Source: Lagopus muta
Taxonomy: Eukaryota > Chordata > Aves > Galliformes > Phasianidae
Direction of reading: 5' to 3'
DNA length: 64,000 bases
NCBI RefSeq assembly: GCF_023343835.1
Contig: NC_064440.1
Coordinates: forward strand, 35,843,537 to 35,907,536
Both the position numbers and the translations under genes were made by a program. The notes under the pieces were generated by a model that saw only the letters and a program-made list of their open reading frames with translations, was not told the origin of the DNA and did not search any database. Of this stretch, positions 31,985 through 43,900 are shown piece after piece; within the stretch, counting starts at the first letter, position 1, and the number at the start of each line of letters is the position of its first letter.

Positions 31985-34900
31985 CTTTCCTCAGATATCT
32001 TTAAAGAAAAAGAAAAATCTTTTTCCTTAAAGATACCTGAGGAAAGTCAGAATTACTTACAGAATTGCTTGTTTTTTTCCTTGATGCTCTAATTGAAAGC
32101 TATTTCATTTTTCTTCCCTGATGACTGCAGTTTCAGAAGGGCTGTTAAGCCAGTGGCTAACAGAGTACATCAAAGCATCAGTGCCAGTGTTCTGCTTGGC
32201 TTGTGTAAATAAGTTTGGTGATGAGTTACACCTAATCTCTCTAGAAGCAAGGTCTGTCCATCCTGATTCTCATCTTACAAAACAGCCCGACTGAGGTTTT
32301 CTGGAGAAATTTTCCATCCCTGTTTAGACCCATCAGTAGCTCTCTGTAATGAAAATTCAACGGACACCTCGTTATGTTTCATTTAGTACTCATTTCCTCT
32401 GTTGTCACACGTGTGAGCAGTCCTGCCAGATGGGATTTGAGAGCAGTATTAGAGGGGAGAGCTTAAATTGCTTCTAAATACTGGCAGATCCTGTTATCTG
32501 AAGCTGCTTTGTGGAGGTAGAGTTTGTGGTTACACAAATTACATCAAAACAACACAGATTGCATGTTAGGAGATGCAATTCAACCAAATACAGAGTGGGG
32601 TGTGGGTTCCTCATGAAATCCAAACCGTTTTTCTTCAAGCTAAAAAATTGGAATCCAAAAGAGACAAGGTGACATCCCAGATTCATGTAAGTCATTAGCT
32701 AACCTCTAACCACTGTGGCTGAGACTTCAGTGGTGGTGAGTGTGTAATAACTGCAGCTGATTGGCTCTCCAAGCCAGCTTGTGACAGACAAGAGCTGCTC
32801 TCACAGAACCTGCAAGCTCAGAGTTTGTCCCAGAACCTAAGTCTGGCATCAGATGTTTAGTTTGGAAGTGCCCATATGAAAGGATTAGAGATCATAAGCT
32901 TGGAAAGGCTGCTTTCTAAGTGCTGTGCCCTAAACCACCTTATGTGGTATCTCTTCATCCAAGTACTACTTTTGATTTTCATGTGTGCTTTCCCTTTGTA
33001 GCATCAGTTAACAAGTAAAGGAATGGATTCAGGCTCAGCATTCACACTCTTCTTCATCAGTTAAGAAAAGAAGTCTGGTTGTGGGGCTTCCTTCTGCGTA
33101 AGATGATAAATGTGATTGCAGGAGGACAACTTAGAAGGATCTAAGAAAAATTCAAAAACATCTTCTTGGACCTTCTTACTTTTCATTCTTACTATCTGTT
33201 CGTCTGCTCACTGCCAGTGTCTGGCCATGTGCTGATCAGGCCCTGGGCAGGACTGCTGGTAGAATCCCCTGAGGAGCTCAGCTAGCACTTGCCATCCTGA
33301 GGAGCTTATGTGAGCATGTGAAGTGTGACAGGGAAGGGGCCTGCCATGTGGGATGGGTGCAGGATGAGGAGTAAGAGGAAGGAGCAAGGGTGGAAGAGTC
33401 TAACTGGACCAGAAGATGCTCTTGTGAGACCCCCAAGAGATGTTCTGATGGCTTGTAGGTCTCCACTCAGTGTCCCTTTCCCTGCCAAGGCTTGGTAATG
33501 GGAGCAAGGCTGTAGTATTCTGCTGACACGTTAAGGTTCTCCATGTTCCCACTGGAGGACATCAACCAGGGACTGCACGAGGTGTCCAGCTGGCATGGCC
33601 ATGTTGTCCCCAGCCTCATGGCTTTGTTGGGGCTTGCTTTTACTATCTCATGGCCTTACCTTGATCTGTCAGTGTTTTACTGTTATGGCTGCAGTAACAT
33701 CAGCTCTGGGGTTGGGAAGAGCCTGTTGGACACACTTAATCAAACTCTGCTTTGCCTTTTCCAGCCCCAAACCACCACCTCCTGAGGGGGTGAAGTCCAG
33801 CCCCTCCAAGAGGCATCGAGATCGACTCAATGAGGAACTGAACAAGCTGACTGGCTTGCTGCCCTTCTCTGAAGATGTATGCACCGGGTTTGATAAACTC
33901 TCCACCCTGCGACTGACGGTAGGATACCTGAAGGTGAAGAATTATCTTACGGGTAAGTGCCTTGTGTCAGGGTTGAGAGGAGTGGGAAAGCACCTGGGCT
34001 CAATCCCTGCTGCACTGTTCACATCCCATCCTGAAGTGATGATTGCTTTGGGGTGGAGAGTTGTATCCCCTGAAGACAGGATGATGATTGTGATATCAAA
34101 CCCTTGAATGTTAATCTTAGAATCACAGAATGGCTTGAGTTGGAAGGGACCTCAAGGATCACTGACTTCCAACTCCCTGCCACAGACAGGGCCAGCAACC
34201 TCCAGATCTGGTACTAGACCTGGTTGCCCAGGGTCCCATCCAACCTGGCCTTGAACACCTCCAGGGGCAGAGCATCCACAGCCTCTCTGAGCAGCTGTTC
34301 CAGCACCTCACCACTCTCTGTAAAGAGCTTCCCCCTGACATCCAATCTAAATCTTCCCTCCTTGAGCTTAAAACCATTTCCCCTTGTCTTGTCACTGTCT
34401 ACCCTTGTAAAAAGTTGATTCCCCTCCTGTTTATAATCCTCTTTTAAATGCTGCATCGATGTTGCATCTTTAGCAGTGGACCAAAGATAATCTGGAAAAC
34501 TGGGGAGAAAAGTGCCACGTCTCCTAAAATGTGTAGGCAGTGGTTGCTGGGAGATACGATCACGGGACATCAATCCCTCAAATCTTCCAGAGAAAACACT
34601 TTTTGTCCTTTCTGGAAAGAATGCCCTTCATTTTTGACTGCTTCATATCCAGATCTAAACCTCTTCAGGGAGTTACAAGTCCCTGAAAAGAAACAACCTT
34701 GGGAAAGCAAGGACAACTTGGGCACCAGGAATGTCCAGGAAGGACATTGCAGGAGCCCACACAGGACGTGGATGGGGGAAAGGGGATATCCATGTGAAAA
34801 TTTTCAAAAAATTCTTTACATTATAGGGATCTGTGGGCTGCTGCATCTCTTCTGGTCAAGCATAGGTAGGAAATCCAATGCAGGGCTGTTCTGTTTGTCA

Positions 34901-37900
34901 CCCTGATGCCCTGTGGATGGAAGGTTAAGCAAAGTTGATCCTAAGGCACATGTTCACTGTTAGCTCATTTCTTTCCTGCTCTTCCTGGAGTTCATGTGTA
35001 CATTGGAGGCTCACTGCTGTTTGCCTGCCTGGCACAGCTAGGTTCGGCTGTGGTGGATCCTCTAGGTCTGAAATGAGCATTTCTGTGAAATGGGGCATGA
35101 TGGCTCATAACAAGGGACCCCTGTCTGATTTTGCAGAGTGGAATGTTGAGCTGATATGCCTGGAAGACCAGTCTCCTTACATTTGCCCCTCTGAAGCCCT
35201 GTGTAGCTCCCTTCCTCCTGCTCATGGCTCCCCTACAGCAGCTATTGCCTTCTGGATTTTCAGCGGTAGTTGGTGTATCTAAGATAGTTACTACTGATTA
35301 AAAGTCCTGTGCTGATGGCTCCCAGCTGTTCCTGCAGACTTTGCCTTTGCTGTGGATGAACTCAGCCTTGGGGAGCAAAGGTTGCCTTGTACTTGTCATG
35401 CACAGCTTCCTTTCTTCTGGTATCATGGGGTGCTCAGTGTTTCCTTACTGCTTTCCCATAGGTTAACTGCTTTTAGGAGGCTGAACTTATTAGGAGGCAC
35501 CTTGCCACACAAGGAGAGCATGTCACATTGGCTGCATGTGCACAGAGGAATACTTGCTGTGTGTGTAGTATTGTATGTGCTTTCGATACTGTTGGGCTCC
35601 TCAGAAGCCATTCTGCACAGACAGCAAGCCTTGCTAAATGTCTTCCTCTGTCTTCTATTTGGGGAACGAATCTGGGAAATAGGATTCAGCCCCCTGGGTG
35701 GTTAGGTCCCCGCTGACATGCAGCCTAACGCTGTGAGGGCAAGGTAGGTCTGGAATGCTACTGCTGTGCAAGGTGATGGTGGTGGCATAACATCAACCTG
35801 CCTTGCTTGGTTGATGTTCAAAGGAGGACAGCTGTCCCTCTGTACCAGTGCCATGGGGCTCTGCAGCAGGTAGGAAGTGAAACAGCCATACAGAGCCTGT
35901 CAGGCAGGCTTGTCTCCACGTGTTCATGAGTCACCTCCCTGCTGGTGGGACGTGAACTTCAGACTGCAACACAAATAAAGCCAGAAAGGCAGCTGGGGAT
36001 TGCTTTCATAACTTGTTTACAAGGGCAGGTAAATACTGCAGAGCAGTGCTTGTCCTGCAGCTGAGGGAGACGAGCTTGGCATGGTGAGGGGACAGGGACA
36101 GGCACATGGTTCTTCACCAGTGCCTTGTGCTCTGTGGGAGAGGTGATGGACCCAACTGTGCTGTTTCAGGGAAGATGAAGGCAGAGCACACTGAGGTCAG
36201 AAAGCCACCAGCATTCTTCTACACTCCAAAACTCTTCCTAAGTCATCTTTCCTCTAGGACAAATAAACTCAACTTTCCTGGCTTTTGCCCTATGCCCGGT
36301 CTGTAAGCTGTCCCCTGGGGCTCTCCCTGGGCCCTTCCAGCTAGGGATGCACATCACCATGAGTGGACTCCTTGCCGAGCACACTTCAGCTGGGTCTCTG
36401 CCTTTGAGCAGGAGTGCATCCCACTGTGTGCTCTCAGCATGCATTTTCCCAGGGTGAGAGCTGCTTTAGAAAAGCAATCATCATCGTGTATATTCACATT
36501 CAGCTTGAAACCCATCCTTGTAGTGCAGAGCCCTTCTGCCAGCCCAATTACTGCCATTTGGGCACTGTGCCCTTGATTTATTTCCTCTCCCTTGCTTTGC
36601 CCATGTTTGCTTTGAAACTAATCTTGTTTGACTTCAGATCATTCTACTGATTCACTGAGATCAACGTCAGTTCTGGCCCTGTCTGCTGAAGCCATGTGTC
36701 ATCAAGGAGTCATGGCAACCTGCCTATGGTTTATCATCTCAGGCGCTGTGGGAGAAGACAACAAAATCATTCCTATTGCTCTCTCTGGTTCAGTTTTGCT
36801 GCTGGGTGTGTTCCATTTCATGCAGCCTTCCCTCCTGCAGAAGCAGCAGGAGAGCATTGGCGAGCATCTCCATCCCTTGCTGTCCCCTTCAGCACCCAGT
36901 CAGGCATTCTGATTTGTGTCATATTGATAGAGCTCCTTTCCAAATGTTTTTAGTGAGTCCAGGCACATGCCCCTTCTCCTAGGAGAAATGTTTGTGTGTT
37001 CTGTGTGGAGCCAAAGTACGTGGTTATAACCGGTTTGGCAGCGAGGCGGGTGCTGGCAATCCTGGCTGTGTGCCCACGCAGGCTGTGCTGTAGGTTAGAA
37101 GTAAAAATCCCACTGCTAGAAGTGGTTCTTGCAATGTACCAGAAAGTCCATCCGAGACTGAGATCCCTGCACAGACCTGAAGCCAAAGCAGCAGATATTC
37201 AGCGCTTTGGAGCAGGAGTTTGCATGTGAAAGCAGGTGTGAACAGATACGGGACTCATGCTCACTATCTAATCTCTCTGTGCTACTTTCTGCTTTGTATT
37301 TCACCTGCATATTTCACCTGCAGCCTTTCACAGAGCCATAAAGCTGTTTGAGTTGGAAGGACATTTAAAGGTCATCTAGTCCAAGATAGGTCAAGTTGCT
37401 CAGGGTTTGGTCCACCTGATCTTGAGGCAGTTCAAGATCAGTTACACTCCTTCTCTACTCACTCGTGACTGCAATAAACAGACATTCATGGAAAGCATAG
37501 TCTTGGACTGCCTGAGATCCCAGGTCTTATACGTTACAGAGCTCCCGGGTCTGGCTTTTTGGTGCTGGTGGTGTATTTCTTCACCTTCTTCTTTTCAATT
37601 CAAATGTTTAGGGAGAAACTGGTGAGAGATGGATGGAACAATCCTCTCGGCCAACCTGCATGCATTCATTGGCCATATTTCTTCTTCATATTTCATCCCA
37701 ATACAGCTTTTTTTGGTTTGGAAACTTTCTCAGGAAGACCCTGCAGAGGTGACAGACCTTCATCTGATTTCTTTTTAGTGTTGATGGAGGGATCCATGTA
37801 CCTTGCTCCCCAGATGGAGAAGAGCAAGCTGACCTGAAGAGCATACAACACCTGCTTGAGTTACTAGGGAAGCCTTCCTGGAGGCTAGCTTCTGCTGAGC

Positions 37901-40900
37901 TGGTCAGGCTTTGTGTGAGTGTTCAGAAACATGCTTTGGCTGTGACAGGTTTGCATGTCCAACACCAGAATGCAAGTGGCATTCAGTAGCTGTGCCTTGT
38001 AAGGTCACATCCCTGGCCTCTGTCCTACTGCAGCTCATGGGTTAAGCTTGTCTGACAGAAGCTCTTCATCAGAGCAGGTTGTTCTATTCTTAAACCAGTG
38101 AGAGCTGTTACCTGGACGTTTGAAGCAGGAAAACTAGTGCATTTACCAGCACACTCATGAAAATGCACGTGGCAGTTGTGACGCTGCCCCAAATCACCAT
38201 AAATCATCTGCCCTGCAAAGTGCCATAAACAAGCAGAGAGGAATGTTTCAGAAATGTTTTGTAAGACCTCTTCTAAGCCTGACAGAAACGGTACTGACGT
38301 GTATAGATGGGCTGAAAGCTTGGCAAGGATGGTTAATGTTTTCTGACAAGCTCTGCACCTTCTGTCTAGTAAATGATTGATCTGTGCCCTCTTGGGGGTT
38401 GACTACAGTTCACGGAAGAAGTGACCATTTCCTGCTGTTCCCACCAGGTTATATCTTGTTCCAAGCAAGGCTGTCATTTTGAGGGAACAAGCCTAGATGC
38501 CCTTATATGTGTTGGATTTAGAGCTGGGTTTGTTGTACAGATTTTTGTGCCTACTGTAAGTGTTTGCATCATGACTTGTGCAAGACTGCATTATCTGCTG
38601 GACAGAACAAGCCAGGCGCATGCTTTGCATGTCAGGTGCATGCAGGCTCAGTGACCTAGAGGCGAGTTTTGCTCTGTGTCAGAGCTCTGCATACCCAGCC
38701 AGCATGCTTAGCATGGGATAGGGTAACCCCTCCTGCCCATTCATATCAACAAACTCAAAGCAGAAAAGGAATAAATGACCAAACTTTCTGGGAAATGATT
38801 TTCCAAACCTCTGGCATCGCCGTGGCTTTTCTGTTCTTACCTGGTATGAAGCTTGCATGTCCCTCCTGAGATATCCCTGCATTATTCCTGCATAACATTG
38901 CTTTTGGCTCATCCTTGTCTTTCTTGGGACATGAGGAAGAGGTCATCAGTGTGCACAGCAAGAGGACAGCCAAGCTGAGTGCATGGGCAGCAGACGGGTA
39001 GATGCTTCTGAGTCCTCTGCTGGATTGGAGAAGGGTCACTGTTATCATGATTTCTGCTTAGGATCCTGGTCAGCACGATTGCAGCTGGAAGCTCACAAGG
39101 ATCTCATTTTTGAAAGTTGAAAGAAACAGTGGGGTTTTTTGTCATCGTTTTGTTTTGATTTTTTACTTGAACTTTGTCCTGGTGCATGGTGCTGTTTGGA
39201 AATCAGATGTTATTGCAGGGTAATAACTCTGGACTGACTTAGCTTTGAATTTGCTTTGCCTGTTTTACTCCTGTAGGTGCATAAGAGCCACAGGGAGCTC
39301 TGCCTACAGCCTTCCCCAGGCTAGCCTAGCCCAGCTCCCAGCTTGGATTCGATGGGCTTGGATTGATCTCCTCATTCTCCAAGGAATAGTGTGGTGCAGC
39401 ACCATCTGAGTCTCAGCATATGAGAGGTGTATGTGTTGAGTTCTGGTGGTCCCCAGTTGGTGCATGTCAAGTGCCAGCAAGACAGTAAACAGCTTGCTCC
39501 ATGCATTTGGGGCAAGCAGGAACCTGTAACAGTGGAGGAGTCCTGTGTTCACTCTTCTTCTGAACACCACAAGACTCCCATTGTTAGAGCCTGCTATAAG
39601 TAGGAAAACTTGAGTCCTTCCCTAGGTTATATGGGAAAAACATGGCAAGGTTCAGGGCTTGATCTCTTCCAAGCTTTGTTCATTGAATATAGCCTTTGAG
39701 TGCTGGTGGATAGCAAGGACAACTCTGGTGCTACTGAAACCTGCCTACTAGGATTTATTTCAATGAGTAAGCTAGATTGTGCTTTACCGTCATAGGCTGT
39801 GACATGGTTTCAAGCACAGATGTGTTTTAGCAGTAGGAGCAACTAGAGTTCTACCTCTGGGAGACAACTTGATGACAGCCCACATTTCAGTTTGGAGGAT
39901 GGCTTTGTTCTGAACAGCTCTGTGATGCCAACGCTGCTCTACATCTGGGAACTCTTCTCAGGTGCTATGAGAACAGGGTGAACCACTGTCCAGTTTTTCA
40001 TTTACTTCTCCCTACAGTTGGCCCATTCTGGCTTCTTAGCAGTCAAACCATCAAAAGAAAAAGTCACTTCAAGTCACTTTTGTTACTTCTGTAAAAGATA
40101 GATGAACCTCACCGCGTTTCTGTCCACAAACAGCAATTTGCAGTGGTTGCTCCTTGGACTTGGATCCAACAGTGTTCTGGATAAATATGGAGGGACTTCG
40201 CCGATCCTCATCTTTGTGAGAGTATGCCAAAGGAGGAAAGCTTGGCTCTGCGTTTGCAGTGCTGCTGGGTGCCCTGGACTCCTGATGTGGTGGGACCCCC
40301 ACTTGCTGCAAACAGTGAGACCTCAAAGCTGGGATGGATTTGTCTAGTGCTGAGTGGCTTGGAAAGCCTCCAGCTAGCTGGAGATCTGTGCTGGGGTTTG
40401 TTTTCTAGAGTTCGCATAACAAAAGAAGCAGATGCTGAGGATTGTGGAGAAACATCTTGGAGTAATTGCTGATGTGGCAAAGTTCTGGCTGTGCTAAAGA
40501 CAAGAGCAGCAAAAACAAAACAAAAACAGAACCCAGAGCTTAAAATGTTCTGCCAGGTGGAGGTGGCACGCTCAGGGTGTGTGCTGCTATACCACTGTCC
40601 CAGGTTAAGGTCATGCAGGTGGCAGCATCTGCAGTAGAAAGCCCCCTCCAAGTACAAGACCACGCTCTGGAGCTCATAAAACCAATGGCCAATAGTAAGG
40701 TACCTCCTGTGACCCATTGGCCCACACACAGCCCTGTGTCAGCCTGGGGAAGGTTAGCTGCCCTTTGCAGACAAGCAATTGAGCACCAGCAGGTGCTGGT
40801 GCAAAAATGCATTCACTGGAACAGGCTGCCTGGGGGGGGCTGCAGATTTTCCTTCTCTGGAGATATTCAAAACCCCCAACTGTGCAGCCTGCTGTAGGGG

Positions 40901-43900
40901 GCTTGCTTTGCAGGGGAGCTGAACTCAATGATCTCTGGAGGTCCCTTCCAAACCCTACAATTCTGTGATTCTGTGATCCCTTGGGGATAAGCTGAGCAGT
41001 ATGGTTCTGTCATCAGAGGGAGCTGATGCCCCACTGGAACACCATTAATCTGACAAAGAGTTGCAGGATGTGTTCTCCTATGTCCACATTTCCCACCAGC
41101 AGTATGGGACACTCACTGTCCCTGCACTGTGCAGTTAGGAGGGATAGATGCCAGGCCCCTGCCTGTGCTGGGGACTTACTCTGCTAGAGCAGAGGGTTGG
41201 CCTAAGAGATCTCAGGAGGTCTTTCCAACCTCTGCTGTTGTCTGACTCTGTAATGCTCTGCTGTGGGGCACCACTGCAGCCAGCATTAAAACAGCTTTTC
41301 TATTCACCTCCTTATTGCTTGTTATTCCCATAACCCAGAGTTGCAGGCATCTAGTCTTAAAGTAACTAATTCAATGAAGGAAGTCAAGTCTGTGGGCAAG
41401 GTCCTGCAGGATCGTAGCAGCAGGTTGGAGGGGGTGGCGTGGGCTCCCTCAGGGATTCATGCACTGTTTGGGAGAATACTGGATGATTTCTTGCAACAGT
41501 TTCTGACCTGTGGATTTGGCATTTACCTGCAGAAGGATGTTTTACTTGGATGATGTGTACCTGCTCTGCTTGGCACTGTGCAATGGTTGAACAATGGTGG
41601 AGAAAGTTGGTGCTAATTTGTTGGGTTTAGGATTGGGTCCAAGAGGAAAACAGTTACAAGCAGCATGGTGTTACTGGAAGATCTGGGAGCTCCTGGTTTT
41701 GTGGTACCAAACATCCCCAGAATCTGTTCAAAGGGGAATTTTTGCTGTAGGTGAATTCTCTCATCTCCGACTGGTGTAACTCAACCTATGGGAACAGGAC
41801 TGACCCCAGGATCTTTTACTGATAATGTATTTTTTCCCATTGACAAAGCTATGCCAGTTTGCAAGGGACATGTCAGCTTCTGTGGTCACACTGCTATAAT
41901 TTGTCTCAATAATACAATGAGCAAAAGGTGAAGAGTTTTGATCGCTTTGCTCCTTCTTCTCATTCTTTCTCCACACTGCAAAGCTTAGAAACTTCCTGTT
42001 GAAGGCAAGGATCACCAACCCAGCAGAGTGCTACTGGGGATGTATGTGCAGTTCACGGGCACCAGGATCTGCTGTGTCTGGCTGTATTTCCTCCCCTCTT
42101 CTTTAACATTGCACACCAAAAGCCTCTTTCCCAGCCCAATGAAGACATGAATGGTCCCTAAATTACTTCAACAAGTGCCAGGGATTTGTGTAGTAACTGC
42201 AGATCACTTGTGTGTCATGCTATCTCCTGTCTTGCATTAATTGCTGGTTTTCCTGGAAATCCTTGCTATGTGATTCACCAGGGTGCTGAGATTTTCTGGC
42301 ATTAGCCTTAAAAACTAACAGAAGCTTATTTTATGCTCATTTTTCAGTGGATATGGAAGCAGGGTGTCTAGTAAAGGAAAGGAAGAAAGGGCAAAAAGAA
42401 TCAGCGGTGACTTCTGTGCTCCCATGCTGGGCTTGGGGGATATGCAAGGGAATGAAGTACAACACTTCTTTTAAATGGTTTTCAGGCAGGCTTGGGGTTT
42501 GTTTTAATGGGATGAACTTTTTGATCTCAACTGTTTCTTGTGGGAGTCTCAATGTTATGCTATAATGTGTGTCTTAAACTGGGGGTGACTTACCCAGCGC
42601 ACAGCACTGCCTGTCAGCTCTGTCACCCAGCAGTGCCTCGCAGCTGCAGGAGGGCAGGGGGCTTGAAGCCATCAGCTTGTGTCATCAGTGAGCAGAGCCA
42701 GCCAGCACGTGCAGTGGGAGCACTGCCTTTTGTGGGGCAGCAATTCTGCCAGCTGTCTCTGATGGGAGTGGATTTATGTGCTGGTGAAATCCCCCAGGAG
42801 GTAACGTGCCTTGAGCAGATGTTTCACAAGTGCTCCCTCTCTCTCGTGGGTGCAAATGGGGTGGTTTTTCTGCTCTTTGATTAAAAGGATTTGTTTCCCT
42901 TCCAAGCTAAAATGATTGAAAATAGCCTCTGTATCCCTTGATTGTTGTGTAGGCCTGGAGTCCTCTGTGTGGCTGTTCTCATCTCCCATCTCTTGTGGGA
43001 TCACTTTTAGCCCCTGTGGTTCTTGGCAGTTTGAGCGTGAATGAGTTTGGAAATCTTCCTGGAGGGGCAAAAGCCGTAGGGATGCTTTGTTCCAGGCTCA
43101 TCACTGCAGGTGCTTGGGGAAAGTTATGGAGAGCTTGGGGAAACAAAGTAGTCAGTTAGGACATGTTAAGAGGGTCATCACCTGGAGGTGAGCAGGCTCT
43201 TCCCCTACAGAAGCTCTCCAGACTCTGCAGACCACTGAGGAATGGTTGTGGTTCCTGAGGACAGCCTCAGCCCAGCAGCAAAGTCATCTGCAGTCCCAAG
43301 ACCTAACTAAAAGTATCAGACCGATGGAAATAGACAGCTCAATAGCAGCTCCTGGGGCCTGCCACTGGCTCTCTGTACCCCTAAGCCTTCTACCCAAGCC
43401 AGGCCAGCCTAAACGCCCCATAGGAGGCAGAATCTGCAGTTTTCCAGCACAACTGTGCAGAAATGAACCATTCTGCCACTGAGAATGTAGGGGGAAGTGA
43501 GCATCTCCAAGGAGAAATCAAAAAAACCCTTGAGAAGATGGATATTGTGCTGCTAGTGGGGAGGGGAGGGTGAAATCATTTTGCTGGAAACAGTAAAAAT
43601 GAGCAAGCAGGTGTTTTGTGTTGGATGCTGCTCCCTCTGGCTTGCTGCAGCTCTCCATGCTGAATGCTGCTGGGAAAAAGCTGGGGACCATGTGCATCCT
43701 CTCCACCCTTTGGGAGCTTTGTTTTGGAAGAACTTGGTTTCTTTTTGAATTCTCCTGCCCTAGTTCAATGCTTCAGAGAGGAGTCAGCACTTCAAAAGAA
43801 GAAAAATAAATTTAAAAAAAAAAGTTTTGCTTTGAAACTATTCCACCCCATCATGTGCAAATTGAAGTCATACCAATGGTACAAATGGGCTTTGGATATT

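Larger units (their letters stand above)
29995..33764. other. AHR2 intron 1
   Basis: A 3.8-kb intron. It holds the right arm of the inverted repeat (30901-30961), a short minus-strand CR1 tail, an (AT)20 tract and a strong hairpin (31982-32049). No exon seen. Confidence 0.6.

Noticed and set aside
31477-32004. 175-residue frame ending in a Tyr-Ile repeat
   Set aside because: The repeat is the translated (AT)20 tract; the upstream part has no homology and lies in AHR2 intron 1.
33595-34107. 170-residue frame across AHR2 exon 2
   Set aside because: Only the middle (33765-33952) is a real exon; the ends are intron sequence read through the splice sites.
34214-34573. 119-residue minus-strand frame resembling CR1 protein
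   Set aside because: It is the C-terminal part of a decayed CR1 and is covered by the mobile element entry; not a host gene.
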